Below, one piece after another: positions 20,225-30,207 of a DNA stretch of 64,000 bases. The stretch lies in assembly GCF_001653975.1 (NCBI RefSeq), contig NZ_CP014639.1, forward strand, positions 496,001 to 560,000. The letters run 5' to 3'. The position numbers were made by a program, and so were the translations under genes. This DNA is from Candidatus Chlamydia sanziniae (lineage in GTDB: Bacteria; Chlamydiota; Chlamydiia; Chlamydiales; Chlamydiaceae). The notes beneath the pieces are model-generated. The model did no database searches, was not told the DNA's origin, and saw nothing but the letters and a program-made list of their open reading frames with translations. Each line of letters begins with the position of its first letter. The first letter of the stretch is position 1.

Positions 20225-23200
20225 ATGCTTAATTTTCGCAAATTACGCCGAGATTTTTCAGCCAATATTTTGCAAGATGGTAAAGAGCTGTTTGACCAGG
20301 GAGCCGTAATTGATGCAAAAATTCTCTCCATGAATGGAGAGACGGTGTGTATTAGTGCACAAATTCGGGGTCTCTATGAAAATATATATGAGTGTGAAAT
20401 AGAAGTTGATCGTTCAGAATCTGATACTGTGGATTCCAACTGCGATTGTTCTTACAATTATGATTGTCAGCATATTGTTGCACTATTGTTTTATTTAGAG
20501 CAGTACTTTAATGAGATGGTTGTTGCTTATGCGCGTGAGGCTGATTTAGAGACCAATCAAGAGATTAATGAGGAAGTTAAAAAAGAGCTTCAAGAAACTT
20601 TTGTTGCTGCAGCAACAAAAGAAGAGAAACGCAAGGATCTCGCACATCAAAAAGAAATACTTCGAGAGTATATTCACGCTGCAAATGCTTTGAGTTGCAA
20701 TCCGTTTTTCTTGCCTTTGGAATATTTAGAGAAAGATTCTGCTGAACTTGCTGTTCTATTTATTGCCGCTACTGCGGAATCGTTTGCTTCTAGTGGCCAG
20801 CCTATAGAATTTCAGTTGGTACTCCGTCTGCCTTGTCGTTCTAAGCCATTTTATATCCCTAATATTCGGACTTTTTTGGAAGGTGTCTTATACCAGGAGC
20901 CCATAGTATTGAGTGGGCGTCGTTTTTTCTTTACGATGCAGTCTTTTAATGCTTCAGATCGTAAATTAATCGATTTGTTGATTCGTTATGTACGGTATCC
21001 TAATCACACGAATGAAGAGAAATTATTAAAATCTGCCTATTTGATGCCAGCATCTTTAGGTGTCATTCTTGCAAAGATGTTTGAACATCATTTAGCAGAT
21101 CGTGGGGGAGGAAAGTCAGGAGAAAAGGAGAGTTTTCCCGGGCTGTTTTGTGGAAATCTTGAAGAATCGCTTTGCTGGTCGCTAACTCCAGCAAAAATGA
21201 AGTTTAATTTAGATTTTTTTGATACGCCTTATAAGGCGTTATTAATGACTCCTTTAATCCTTATTGATGATGATGAAATACAGCCAGAACATGCAATGCT
21301 TCTTGAATCAGATGCTCCAGGGATTATTCATCATTTCGTATACCATCGTTTTGCCCCTCAAATTAAACGTGCACATTTACGTTCCTTCGCTCGTTTGCGT
21401 GATATTACCATTCCTGAAGCATTGTTTGGTTCATTTCGGGAAAATGCTTTACCTGTATTTCAGGAGTATGCGGAAATTGCTAATGTGCATCTCTTGAATT
21501 CTTTTGTGACCCTACCTTATGTAGATGAGGTTCGTGCGATTTGTGATATGAGTTATTTAGATGGGGAGTTAGAAGCAAAGCTCTATTTTCTTTATGGTTC
21601 CTTACGTATTCCTGCAGCGTCGTTAGCTTTGCAATATCCTGACATTCGTGCGTTTATTAATGATGAAGGTATTTTAGCAAGAAACCTTGTTGAAGAGCGT
21701 AAAATGATTGAAGAGGTATTTTCGGGCTTTGTTTATGATGAGCGTGATGGTGCTTTTCATGTCAAAAGTGAAAAGAAAATCGTTGAATTTATGACAGAAA
21801 CGATACCACTAAATCAGCAGCACATTCATTTTAATTGTCCTGAAAATCTTTTGGATCAATTTGTTTATGATGAAACGGTCTTTGACCTTTCGTTTAAAGA
21901 AGGTGCGAATATTAATTATTATGAAGCTGAACTTAAGGTCCATGGTTTGCTTAAGGGTGTGAGTTTAGATCTTCTTTGGGATTGCATTAGTGCAAAACGG
22001 CGTTTTTTGGAGATTGCTAAAGGAGGGCAACAAGGGAAAAATAGTCGTCGTGGGAAGTCTAGTACATCGAAATTACCCTGCATTTTAGTATTGGATTTGG
22101 AAAAGATAGCTCCTGTCGTTCAAATCTTTAATGAGATTGGATTTAAGGTTTTAGATGATTTTGTAGAAAAGTACCCTTTATGGAGTTTGACGGGTGTTTC
22201 TTTCGAGCAATTTGAAGGATTGCCTGTAAATTTTTCAATGACGGATAAGCTTATTGAAATTCAAAAGCAAATTCGTGGGGAAATACAGTTTGATTTTCAA
22301 GAGGTTCCACAGCAAATTCAAGCTACATTGCGTAGTTATCAAACGGAAGGAGTGCATTGGTTAGAGCGTTTAAGGAAAATGCATCTTAATGGGATTTTGG
22401 CTGATGATATGGGACTGGGAAAGACTCTCCAGGCTATTATTGCTGTAACTCAGAGTAAGTTAGAAAAAGGTCAGGGATGTTCTCTTATCGTTTGCCCTAC
22501 CTCATTAGTTTATAACTGGAAGGAAGAATTTCGTAAATTCAATCCAGAATTTAAAACGTTGGTTATTGATGGTGTGCCGTCACAAAGGCGAAAACAGTTG
22601 ATGTCTTTAGCCGATCAAGATGTAGCGATTACTTCGTATAACTTGTTACAAAAGGACATTGATATCTATAAAAGCTTTCATTTTGATTATGTAGTTTTGG
22701 ACGAAGCTCATCATATTAAGAATAGAACTACACGCAATGCAAAGTCAGTGAAGATGATACAAGCAGATCATCGTTTGATTTTGACAGGTACGCCGATAGA
22801 AAATTCTTTAGAAGAGTTATGGAGCCTCTTTGACTTTTTGATGCCAGGCTTGCTTAGTAGTTATGATCGTTTTGTGGGTAAGTATATTCGTACGAGTAAT
22901 TATATGGGGAATAAAGCTGATAACATGATTGCCCTTAAGAGAAAAGTAGCTCCTTTTATTCTTCGTCGTATGAAGGAGGATGTTTTAAAAGATCTTCCTC
23001 CGGTTTCAGAAATTTTATACCACTGTCATCTTACAGACTCACAAAGAGAGCTGTACCAATCCTATGCGGCTTCTGCAAAGCAGGAGCTATCGCGTTTAGT
23101 TAAGCAAGAAGGTTTTGAACGTATCCATATTCATGTTTTAGCTACGTTGACACGTTTGAAACAGATTTGCTGTCATCCTGCGATTTTTGCTAAAGATTTT

Positions 23201-23725
23201 CCAGAGCCTGGAGATTCTGCAAAGTATGATATGTTGATGGATCTTTTATCTGCTCTTGTGGATTCTGGCCATAAGACTGTGCTCTTTAGTCAATATACGA
23301 AGATGCTTGGGATTATTAAAAAGGATCTAGAAGCACATGGAGTGCCTTTTGTTTATTTGGATGGTTCCACTAAGAACAGATTAGAACTTGTCAATCAATT
23401 TAATGAAGACCCGAACTTGCTTGTCTTTTTAATTTCCTTGAAAGCAGGAGGTACGGGCTTAAATTTGGTGGGGGCAGACACAGTAATTCACTATGACATG
23501 TGGTGGAATCCTGCTGTGGAAAATCAAGCAACAGATCGTGTGCATCGTATTGGGCAAAGTCGTTCAGTTTCTTCGTATAAATTAGTAACTTTAAATACTA
23601 TTGAAGAAAAAATCCTTACCCTCCAGAACAGGAAAAAGAGCCTTGTCAAGAAAGTTATCAATTCTGATGATGAGGTTGTTTCCAAATTGACTTGGGAAGA
23701 AGTATTGGAACTGCTACAGATATGA
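20225..23725 (+). CDS. SWIM-domain SNF2/Rad54-family helicase (CT708-type)
   Basis: An 1166-residue SWI2/SNF2 ATPase, the second in this window. The N-terminal SWIM finger is CDCSYNYDCQH at about residues 76-86. The helicase core occupies the last 480 residues: ILADDMGLGKTLQA, VVLDEAHHIKN, LILTGTPIENS, AGGTGLNLVGAD and DRVHRIGQSR. A conserved proline/charge-rich region precedes the core. It probably remodels protein-DNA complexes. The start ATG has a strong Shine-Dalgarno (AGAGGAGAA immediately upstream). mreB begins 4 bases after its stop, so the two are almost certainly cotranscribed. Confidence 0.95.
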   Translation: MLNFRKLRRDFSANILQDGKELFDQGAVIDAKILSMNGETVCISAQIRGLYENIYECEIEVDRSESDTVDSNCDCSYNYDCQHIVALLFYLEQYFNEMVVAYAREADLETNQEINEEVKKELQETFVAAATKEEKRKDLAHQKEILREYIHAANALSCNPFFLPLEYLEKDSAELAVLFIAATAESFASSGQPIEFQLVLRLPCRSKPFYIPNIRTFLEGVLYQEPIVLSGRRFFFTMQSFNASDRKLIDLLIRYVRYPNHTNEEKLLKSAYLMPASLGVILAKMFEHHLADRGGGKSGEKESFPGLFCGNLEESLCWSLTPAKMKFNLDFFDTPYKALLMTPLILIDDDEIQPEHAMLLESDAPGIIHHFVYHRFAPQIKRAHLRSFARLRDITIPEALFGSFRENALPVFQEYAEIANVHLLNSFVTLPYVDEVRAICDMSYLDGELEAKLYFLYGSLRIPAASLALQYPDIRAFINDEGILARNLVEERKMIEEVFSGFVYDERDGAFHVKSEKKIVEFMTETIPLNQQHIHFNCPENLLDQFVYDETVFDLSFKEGANINYYEAELKVHGLLKGVSLDLLWDCISAKRRFLEIAKGGQQGKNSRRGKSSTSKLPCILVLDLEKIAPVVQIFNEIGFKVLDDFVEKYPLWSLTGVSFEQFEGLPVNFSMTDKLIEIQKQIRGEIQFDFQEVPQQIQATLRSYQTEGVHWLERLRKMHLNGILADDMGLGKTLQAIIAVTQSKLEKGQGCSLIVCPTSLVYNWKEEFRKFNPEFKTLVIDGVPSQRRKQLMSLADQDVAITSYNLLQKDIDIYKSFHFDYVVLDEAHHIKNRTTRNAKSVKMIQADHRLILTGTPIENSLEELWSLFDFLMPGLLSSYDRFVGKYIRTSNYMGNKADNMIALKRKVAPFILRRMKEDVLKDLPPVSEILYHCHLTDSQRELYQSYAASAKQELSRLVKQEGFERIHIHVLATLTRLKQICCHPAIFAKDFPEPGDSAKYDMLMDLLSALVDSGHKTVLFSQYTKMLGIIKKDLEAHGVPFVYLDGSTKNRLELVNQFNEDPNLLVFLISLKAGGTGLNLVGADTVIHYDMWWNPAVENQATDRVHRIGQSRSVSSYKLVTLNTIEEKILTLQNRKKSLVKKVINSDDEVVSKLTWEEVLELLQI

Positions 23726-23729
23726 TTTT

Positions 23730-24830
23730 ATGACCCCACATCGAAGCCTATTTAAAATTAAGAGTTTTTCTAATCGATTATATAATAAGGCTTTAGGACG
23801 TTTCGATAAAGTTTTCAATTTTTTTTCTGGCAATATCGGTATAGATTTAGGAACGGCAAATACCTTAGTGTATGTTCGTGGTCGTGGCATTGTTCTTAGT
23901 GAGCCTTCAGTAGTAGCTGTTGATGCTCAAACCCATGTTGTTTTAGCTGTAGGTCATAAGGCTAAGGCTATGTTAGGGAAAACTCCGCGGAAAATTATTG
24001 CTGTCCGCCCTATGAAAGATGGAGTGATTGCTGATTTTGAGATTGCTGAAGGCATGTTAAAGGCCTTGATTAAACGAGTGACACCTTCACGTAGTGTTTT
24101 TCGTCCTAGAATTTTAATTGCAGTGCCTTCAGGCATTACAGGTGTAGAAAAACGTGCTGTTGAAGATTCAGCATTGCATGCAGGTGCGCAGGAAGTGATT
24201 TTAATAGAAGAACCCATGGCTGCTGCTATTGGTGTCGATTTGCCTGTTCATGAACCAGCAGCAAGCATGATTATTGATATTGGAGGCGGAACAACAGAGA
24301 TTGCCATTATTTCTTTGGGAGGCATCGTGGAGTCACGCTCTTTACGCATTGCTGGAGATGAGTTTGATGAGTGTATTATTAATTATATGCGACGGACATA
24401 CAATTTGATGATTGGCCCTCGTACAGCTGAAGAGATTAAAATTACAATTGGTTCTGCCTATCCTTTAGGGGATCAAGAATTGGAGATGGAAGTGCGGGGT
24501 CGGGATCAGGTGGCGGGTTTACCAATTACCAAACGCATTAATTCCGTAGAAATTCGTGAGTGTTTAGCAGAGCCTATTCAACAGATTATAGAATGCGTAC
24601 GTTTAACTTTAGAAAAGTGTCCCCCGGAACTCTCCGCAGATTTGGTAGAGCGTGGTATGGTATTAGCTGGTGGGGGTGCATTGATTAAGGGGTTGGATAA
24701 AGCTTTGAGTAAAAATACAGGACTTTCTGTGATTACAGCTCCGCATCCTTTACTTGCCGTATGTTTAGGAACAGGTAAGGCTTTGGAGCATTTGGATCAA
24801 TTTAAAAAACGAAAAGGAAATCTGGTGTAG
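23730..24830 (+). CDS. mreB: Rod-shape/division actin homologue MreB
   Basis: A bacterial actin of 366 residues. Phosphate-binding motifs are IGIDLGTANTLVY and IIDIGGGTTEIA; the adenosine motif is GMVLAGGGALIKG. Relative to E. coli MreB it has an N-terminal extension of about 20 residues rich in Lys, Arg, Phe and Leu before the first actin strand, typical of chlamydial MreB and thought to help membrane attachment. Chlamydiae lack FtsZ and use MreB for peptidoglycan synthesis at the division site (established knowledge). It overlaps functionally with rodA at 41746. It is 4 bases after the SNF2 gene and 2 bases before pckA. Confidence 0.98.
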   Translation: MTPHRSLFKIKSFSNRLYNKALGRFDKVFNFFSGNIGIDLGTANTLVYVRGRGIVLSEPSVVAVDAQTHVVLAVGHKAKAMLGKTPRKIIAVRPMKDGVIADFEIAEGMLKALIKRVTPSRSVFRPRILIAVPSGITGVEKRAVEDSALHAGAQEVILIEEPMAAAIGVDLPVHEPAASMIIDIGGGTTEIAIISLGGIVESRSLRIAGDEFDECIINYMRRTYNLMIGPRTAEEIKITIGSAYPLGDQELEMEVRGRDQVAGLPITKRINSVEIRECLAEPIQQIIECVRLTLEKCPPELSADLVERGMVLAGGGALIKGLDKALSKNTGLSVITAPHPLLAVCLGTGKALEHLDQFKKRKGNLV

Positions 24831-24832
24831 TC

Positions 24833-26629
24833 ATGGCATGGCAGGTAGACATTGAGCATGAGGAATTAAAGACTTGGGTGAGTGAGGTTGTCAAATTGAC
24901 AACTCCTGAGAATGTAAGGTTATGTGACGGGTCGGCAGAAGAATATACAGATTTGTGTAAGCTGATGCAGAATTCTGGAACAATGATTCCTTTGAATCCT
25001 GAGCTTCATCCAAATTGTTTTTTAGTGCGCTCTTCTCCTGAGGATGTCGCTCGTGTTGAACAGTTTACTTTTATTTGTACGCCGACACAGCAAGAAGCTG
25101 GTCCTACCAATAATTGGAAGGATCCTAAGGAGATGCGCCAAGAGCTGCAACGATTGTTCCATGGATGTATGCAGGGTAGGACACTCTACATAGTCCCTTT
25201 TTGTATGGGGCCTTTAAATTCTCCGTTTTCTATTGTAGGTATTGAGTTAACAGATTCTCCGTATGTTGTTTGTTCGATGAAGATCATGACACGGATGGGC
25301 AAGGACGTATTAAAGTTCCTGGGGAATAGGGGAAAATTCTTGAAATGTCTGCACAGTGTAGGTAAGCCTTTAGCTCCTGGCGAAAAAGACGTAGCTTGGC
25401 CTTGCAACCCTAAGTCGATACGGGTTGTTCATTTTCAAGACGATCACAGTGTGATGTCTTTTGGCAGTGGCTACGGAGGAAACGCCTTACTTGGAAAGAA
25501 GTGTGTTGCGTTACGTATAGCGTCTTATATGGCTCAATCTGAGGGTTGGCTTGCTGAGCATATGTTAATCATTGGTGTGACTAATCCTGAAGGAAAAAAG
25601 AAGTACTTTTCTGCTTCGTTCCCTAGTGGATGTGGTAAGACAAATTTGGCTATGTTAATGCCTACGCTTCCCGGTTGGAAGGTAGAGTGTGTTGGGGATG
25701 ACATTGCTTGGATTCGTCCAGGTAAAAATGGGAAGTTGTATGCTGTCAATCCTGAGTATGGATTTTTTGGTATTGCTCCAGGGACTTCTATGCGCACAAA
25801 TCCAAATGCGATAGTAACTTGTAAATCCAACTCATTGTTTACTAATGTAGCTTTGACGAAAGACCGTGATGTATGGTGGAAAGGACTCTCCGATCAGCCT
25901 CCTCAACCTTTGATTGATTGGCATGGGAATGTGTGGTCTCCTGGAGGAGAGCCTGCTGCTCATCCAAATGCACGTTTTACAGCACCTTTAGTCCAGTGTC
26001 CTTCTTTGGACCCCCAATGGAATAATCCTGAAGGTGTGCCTTTAGAGGCTATTATCTTTGGAGGTCGTCGTGCTGAGACAATTCCTTTAGTTTACGAGGC
26101 TTTGAGTTGGCAGCATGGGGTGACGATAGGTGCAGGGATGTCATCAGCAACGACAGCTGCGATTGTAGGGAAGCAAGGTCAACTTCGTCATGATCCTTTT
26201 GCTATGCTTCCATTTTGTGGTTACAACATGGCTCATTATTTCCAGCATTGGCTTTCTTTTTCACAGAATGCGGCCCTCAAGTTACCTAAGATTTTTGGTG
26301 TAAATTGGTTTCTTAAGGATGATAAGGGCAATTTTCTTTGGCCAGGATTCAGTGACAATCTTCGCATTTTAGAATGGATATTTCGAAGAACTGATGGTGA
26401 AGAGCAAATTGCTAAACGTACACCCATTGGTTATCTTCCTAACAATGAAGGGTTGAACTTGCATGGATTGGATCTCGTACCACAAGCACTTCAAACATTA
26501 TTGTCTGTAAATCATGAAGGTTGGCTTCGTGAAGTAGAGCATATTCGTGAATACTGTAAAATTTTTGGTGCGGACTGTCCTCAAGAGATTTTAGATGAAC
26601 TTTCCCGTATAAAATCAGAATTACAATAA
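24833..26629 (+). CDS. pckA: Phosphoenolpyruvate carboxykinase (GTP)
   Basis: Converts oxaloacetate to phosphoenolpyruvate with GTP, linking the partial TCA cycle to gluconeogenesis. The 598 residues match the GTP-dependent class: P-loop FPSGCGKTNLAM with the reactive cysteine, metal-binding VGDDIAWI, and the guanine pocket region near FGVNWF. It starts 2 bases after mreB and closes the SNF2-mreB-pckA operon. An AT-rich gap of 109 bases separates it from the DUF582 genes. Confidence 0.97.
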   Translation: MAWQVDIEHEELKTWVSEVVKLTTPENVRLCDGSAEEYTDLCKLMQNSGTMIPLNPELHPNCFLVRSSPEDVARVEQFTFICTPTQQEAGPTNNWKDPKEMRQELQRLFHGCMQGRTLYIVPFCMGPLNSPFSIVGIELTDSPYVVCSMKIMTRMGKDVLKFLGNRGKFLKCLHSVGKPLAPGEKDVAWPCNPKSIRVVHFQDDHSVMSFGSGYGGNALLGKKCVALRIASYMAQSEGWLAEHMLIIGVTNPEGKKKYFSASFPSGCGKTNLAMLMPTLPGWKVECVGDDIAWIRPGKNGKLYAVNPEYGFFGIAPGTSMRTNPNAIVTCKSNSLFTNVALTKDRDVWWKGLSDQPPQPLIDWHGNVWSPGGEPAAHPNARFTAPLVQCPSLDPQWNNPEGVPLEAIIFGGRRAETIPLVYEALSWQHGVTIGAGMSSATTAAIVGKQGQLRHDPFAMLPFCGYNMAHYFQHWLSFSQNAALKLPKIFGVNWFLKDDKGNFLWPGFSDNLRILEWIFRRTDGEEQIAKRTPIGYLPNNEGLNLHGLDLVPQALQTLLSVNHEGWLREVEHIREYCKIFGADCPQEILDELSRIKSELQ

Positions 26630-26738
26630 ATCAAAGTCATTAGCTATTTATGTGTTAATTTAAGGTTAATTATTTTTTGTTTTTTTGAAATTATTTTTAT
26701 TTTAAAATAACAATAATTAATGTTTTTATATTAATACA

Positions 26739-29015
26739 GTGACAATCCAATCATATTATATTAATTTTACACGTAATGTTACCGCATCTTTAATTGGCAC
26801 CCAAATAGATCCAGTTATTCAGTTATCAGATGCTGCATTGTTTTTCCAGGAGCTATATACTAAAGCTCAAAGCTTGAAACATGCTTTAAAATTAGTACAA
26901 GAGTTAGACGCAAAAAGTGTTGCTAACCCTTTAGTTTCTATAGTCCCTTTACCTACTGGCCATGAGGATGTAAGTTCGCAAGCTTTACCTTTAGGGACAA
27001 TAACGATTCCCTTTCCAGATTATACAGATGCACAACTTAAAGATATTATCTCGCATCCTGACCTTTCTTCTGCACAGATATTTATCGACGGCATGGAGAA
27101 AGTACTTGCAAATTGGCTTCTTTCTATTACCTCCAATATAAACATTGTTCCCCTTTCCGAGGCTGAAGAGGAAATTGTTACTAAATATCAGAAGCACTTA
27201 AGGGATTTAAAACCTTTATTTAGTACTGGAACTACTCCATCAGGGGCTAATTACAAGGATCTTTATGGTATTCCTACAGCTTTATTAGAAGAAATTGCAA
27301 CTTTACCAGTTAAGGATAGCCCTCCAAAAAGTCGGACGGTTGCTTTTTGGCAAGATATGATGGTCGTATACAGTGCAATAACATCTATTAACTTCCCTGC
27401 TAATGAATACCTAAACACGCAATTGGCGGAACGCTCCTTAAATATTTCTACAGCACAAACTATGCAGCAACTTTTAAGAAACTTTTATAGTAACTTAAAA
27501 GATTTTCTCACGCCTTTATGGGAAGAGACCAAGGCAAAAACTTCTATCCAGGTTGAATATAATGCTCGTAATTCAGGGATAATCCAAAGCTGGCTAAATT
27601 TAGGTGGGATATTCCGACTACTTACCGAAAACCTTCCCCAAGGCACACCTACAAGTCTTCCTTTGAATCTTTCAAATACTATCTATACTTTTCTTAACGC
27701 TATGGGCGATATTGTTATAGGGAGTGGTTCACAAGGCTCTATACGCTTAGATGCATTTCTTGGCATTCAGTATGTTTACCAGCGTTGTGCTTTTTTATAC
27801 GGAACCTCTGCTTCGGCACCTTCTACTTCTGATTATACTAATTTTCTTAATGCGGACAGAGCCTATTGGAAAGCACGTGCTAGAACGTTCGATGTTACTG
27901 GCAATGGCGTATTTGATCATTTTGCGTCTAACTGGTTAGCCCCGGGTTATAAAGGCTTAACTATTTTTAACAAAAATCAACTCAATCAATACAATCCTCG
28001 TTTTTTCCAGGAGGCTCTCAACTTAGTAAAAAATAAGCCCATGGATCAAAGTAATTATCAAAAAGTTGCTGATGCCGCGAATACCGCAATCAATAGTATC
28101 AATAATCTGATCAAGATATGGAATACAGAGATTGTTAGTATACAAAGTCAAAAAGAGTCTATAGATCCCCCTCAGCTCAAGTATTATGAGACTATGCTAG
28201 AAAATAAAAAGACTTTTGTGAATTCCACTCCTCTACAGAGTACGTATACTTCATTGATGTTGGATAAATTTTTGCCAATGCAACAGCACGTTTTAAGCGC
28301 CTTAGGAGATCAGATGACGTTTTCAAATAAGGCTGCAAAATATTTGAATACACTTATTAGTAAGATTACAAGTTTTCAAACTTCTGATGTTTACTACTCT
28401 CTTTCTATTTACTTACGTCAGATGAACTTGCAAGCTCTTATCGACCCTATCCGTAAGGCCATTACCGTTTTAAATAATGAAAAGACGCGGTGTATGACAG
28501 ATATCAAAAGGGCTCAACAAGTACAAAGTGAAATCAATAAGATAATTCCTGAGGTACAAGCAAATTTGGAAATGACTTCGTCCCAAAAACGAGAGCTTGT
28601 GACAACGTTGACGTCTTATAAGTCACAGTTTGATGATTTGATACGTAACCTATCACAGTTGTTGGTGTTTCTTGTGGGGATGTCTATAGATCCGGTAGCA
28701 AACCCTAAAGCCGTAGATAAAGCTTTTGATGTGACAATCTATAAGGAAGCATCTGACAGTTGGATACGGCAGTTAGCAAGTTTTGAGAGTTTTGTAATTG
28801 AAGGGGGGCATCATGGTGTTGTCCCTGGGGGAGAACAGCAGATCTTACAGGCTATGGAGTCTTCAGCAGAAGATTTTACTACCTTCAACCAAAACCAGCA
28901 GCTTGCTTTGCAATTAGAATCTTCAGCAATGCAGCAAGAATGGACGATAGTGAGTACGGCTCTTGCTTTACTTAACCAGATGTTTTCGAAGCTAGCACGT
29001 AGAATTAACTCTTAA
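26739..29015 (+). CDS. DUF582-family type III secretion effector (CT711-type)
   Basis: A 758-residue protein with a Ser/Thr/Asn-rich N-terminus, no signal peptide and a long helical C-terminal half. From about residue 500 it aligns by eye with the neighbouring gene: T-LMLDKFLPMQQ, the helix-rich centre, and a terminus with LALQLESSAMQQEW. This is the DUF582 family (CT619-CT621, CT711, CT712), reported as type III-secreted and binding host ESCRT components such as Hrs (literature memory). The start is a GTG at 26739 without a convincing Shine-Dalgarno, so the N-terminus is uncertain. It forms a tandem pair with the next gene, 16 bases apart. Confidence 0.88.
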   Translation: MTIQSYYINFTRNVTASLIGTQIDPVIQLSDAALFFQELYTKAQSLKHALKLVQELDAKSVANPLVSIVPLPTGHEDVSSQALPLGTITIPFPDYTDAQLKDIISHPDLSSAQIFIDGMEKVLANWLLSITSNINIVPLSEAEEEIVTKYQKHLRDLKPLFSTGTTPSGANYKDLYGIPTALLEEIATLPVKDSPPKSRTVAFWQDMMVVYSAITSINFPANEYLNTQLAERSLNISTAQTMQQLLRNFYSNLKDFLTPLWEETKAKTSIQVEYNARNSGIIQSWLNLGGIFRLLTENLPQGTPTSLPLNLSNTIYTFLNAMGDIVIGSGSQGSIRLDAFLGIQYVYQRCAFLYGTSASAPSTSDYTNFLNADRAYWKARARTFDVTGNGVFDHFASNWLAPGYKGLTIFNKNQLNQYNPRFFQEALNLVKNKPMDQSNYQKVADAANTAINSINNLIKIWNTEIVSIQSQKESIDPPQLKYYETMLENKKTFVNSTPLQSTYTSLMLDKFLPMQQHVLSALGDQMTFSNKAAKYLNTLISKITSFQTSDVYYSLSIYLRQMNLQALIDPIRKAITVLNNEKTRCMTDIKRAQQVQSEINKIIPEVQANLEMTSSQKRELVTTLTSYKSQFDDLIRNLSQLLVFLVGMSIDPVANPKAVDKAFDVTIYKEASDSWIRQLASFESFVIEGGHHGVVPGGEQQILQAMESSAEDFTTFNQNQQLALQLESSAMQQEWTIVSTALALLNQMFSKLARRINS

Positions 29016-29031
29016 AAATAGGAAGTGTGAG

Positions 29032-30207
29032 ATGATGAATCCTAGAATCGAGAGATTAGAACTTTACCAACCAACGGCTATGCATACAGCTGCATCAGGA
29101 GAGTTGTATGAGAGGTCTTCTCTACTGGCTTTAGAATACATAGATGTGAAAGAACTTTCTCATCATTTGCAAGTCCTCAAGGAGGTGATTAAGGAAGCTC
29201 GTAGTTTAGGTTTAGGACGTGATTTTGTTGCTTCTATGAATCGTAGTTTTTTAGATACTGGCGTAGAATTAGCAATTATGCAAACGATGCTTACAGAGGA
29301 AAATAATCGCGATTTGCGCAAACGAGAAACAAAAATGTTTCATCAATCTATGCGTAAGGACTCTCCAAAGATATTGATAACAGCACCTGAGCTCAGCCCT
29401 ACTACAGATTCTGTGATTAATAAAATGCCATTTCAGTCTGCCTTTGCTTACATTCTTCTTGATAAGTACATTCCACAGCAAGAACAATCTCTTTATGCTC
29501 TTGGTCGTGAGCTCAATCTAGCAGGGTATGCTCAGAATCTTTTCAGTCCTTTGCTTGAGGCTATAAAAACATTCAACTCTGCTCCTATAAATTATAACTT
29601 AGGGTCATACATTTCCCAAACTTCAGATACCGCAAACTTTAAATACGGTTATCAGATGATACTGTCTCGTTATGATAGCGAAAGAGCACAATTACGTAAT
29701 GACGTGAGGAATGTAGAAAATACGAACGAAATCTTGAATAAAATTCGTGTGAATATCAATGACAATGCGAGCTTGACGACAGATCAGAAAACCCAGCTTC
29801 TAGGTATCGCTACCACGTATCAGACAGAATTAAAATTGATAAATGAGCAGTTGAAAGATTTGATGAGAAATTTAGACACTTTAATTTTTATTCCCGGAAG
29901 TAGTCAAAATAGTCCTGCTTACACGGTTATGGGAGCAGACTTTTCAATTACTAAGCTTCAAGACTTAGAACATATTGTTGTTGACGGTGTCATTGATATT
30001 GCAACAGCAACAGCAAAAGGGGGATTGTTAAACTTCTTTACGATGGTCCTTATGGATGTACAAAATTATGGGGATTTGGCACAGACTCAGCAATTAATGC
30101 TAGACTTGGAGCTCAAAGCTATGCAACAACAGTGGAGTCTAGTATCTGCGTCACTGAAATTGATGCATGGCATTTATAAAACACTAATTGCAGGATTTAA
30201 ACGTTAG
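29032..30207 (+). CDS. DUF582-family type III secretion effector (CT712-type)
   Basis: A 391-residue paralogue of the preceding protein, lacking most of its N-terminal half. Shared features are ILLDKYIPQQEQ, the coiled helical centre (around NEILNKIRVNIN), LKDLMRNLDTLIF, and the C-terminal LMLDLELKAMQQQW. AGGAAG lies 9 bases upstream of ATG 29032; a second ATG at 29035 is equally placed. The stop overlaps the stop of porB, transcribed from the other strand (TAG and TAA share two bases). Secretion is inferred from the family. Confidence 0.86.
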   Translation: MMNPRIERLELYQPTAMHTAASGELYERSSLLALEYIDVKELSHHLQVLKEVIKEARSLGLGRDFVASMNRSFLDTGVELAIMQTMLTEENNRDLRKRETKMFHQSMRKDSPKILITAPELSPTTDSVINKMPFQSAFAYILLDKYIPQQEQSLYALGRELNLAGYAQNLFSPLLEAIKTFNSAPINYNLGSYISQTSDTANFKYGYQMILSRYDSERAQLRNDVRNVENTNEILNKIRVNINDNASLTTDQKTQLLGIATTYQTELKLINEQLKDLMRNLDTLIFIPGSSQNSPAYTVMGADFSITKLQDLEHIVVDGVIDIATATAKGGLLNFFTMVLMDVQNYGDLAQTQQLMLDLELKAMQQQWSLVSASLKLMHGIYKTLIAGFKR

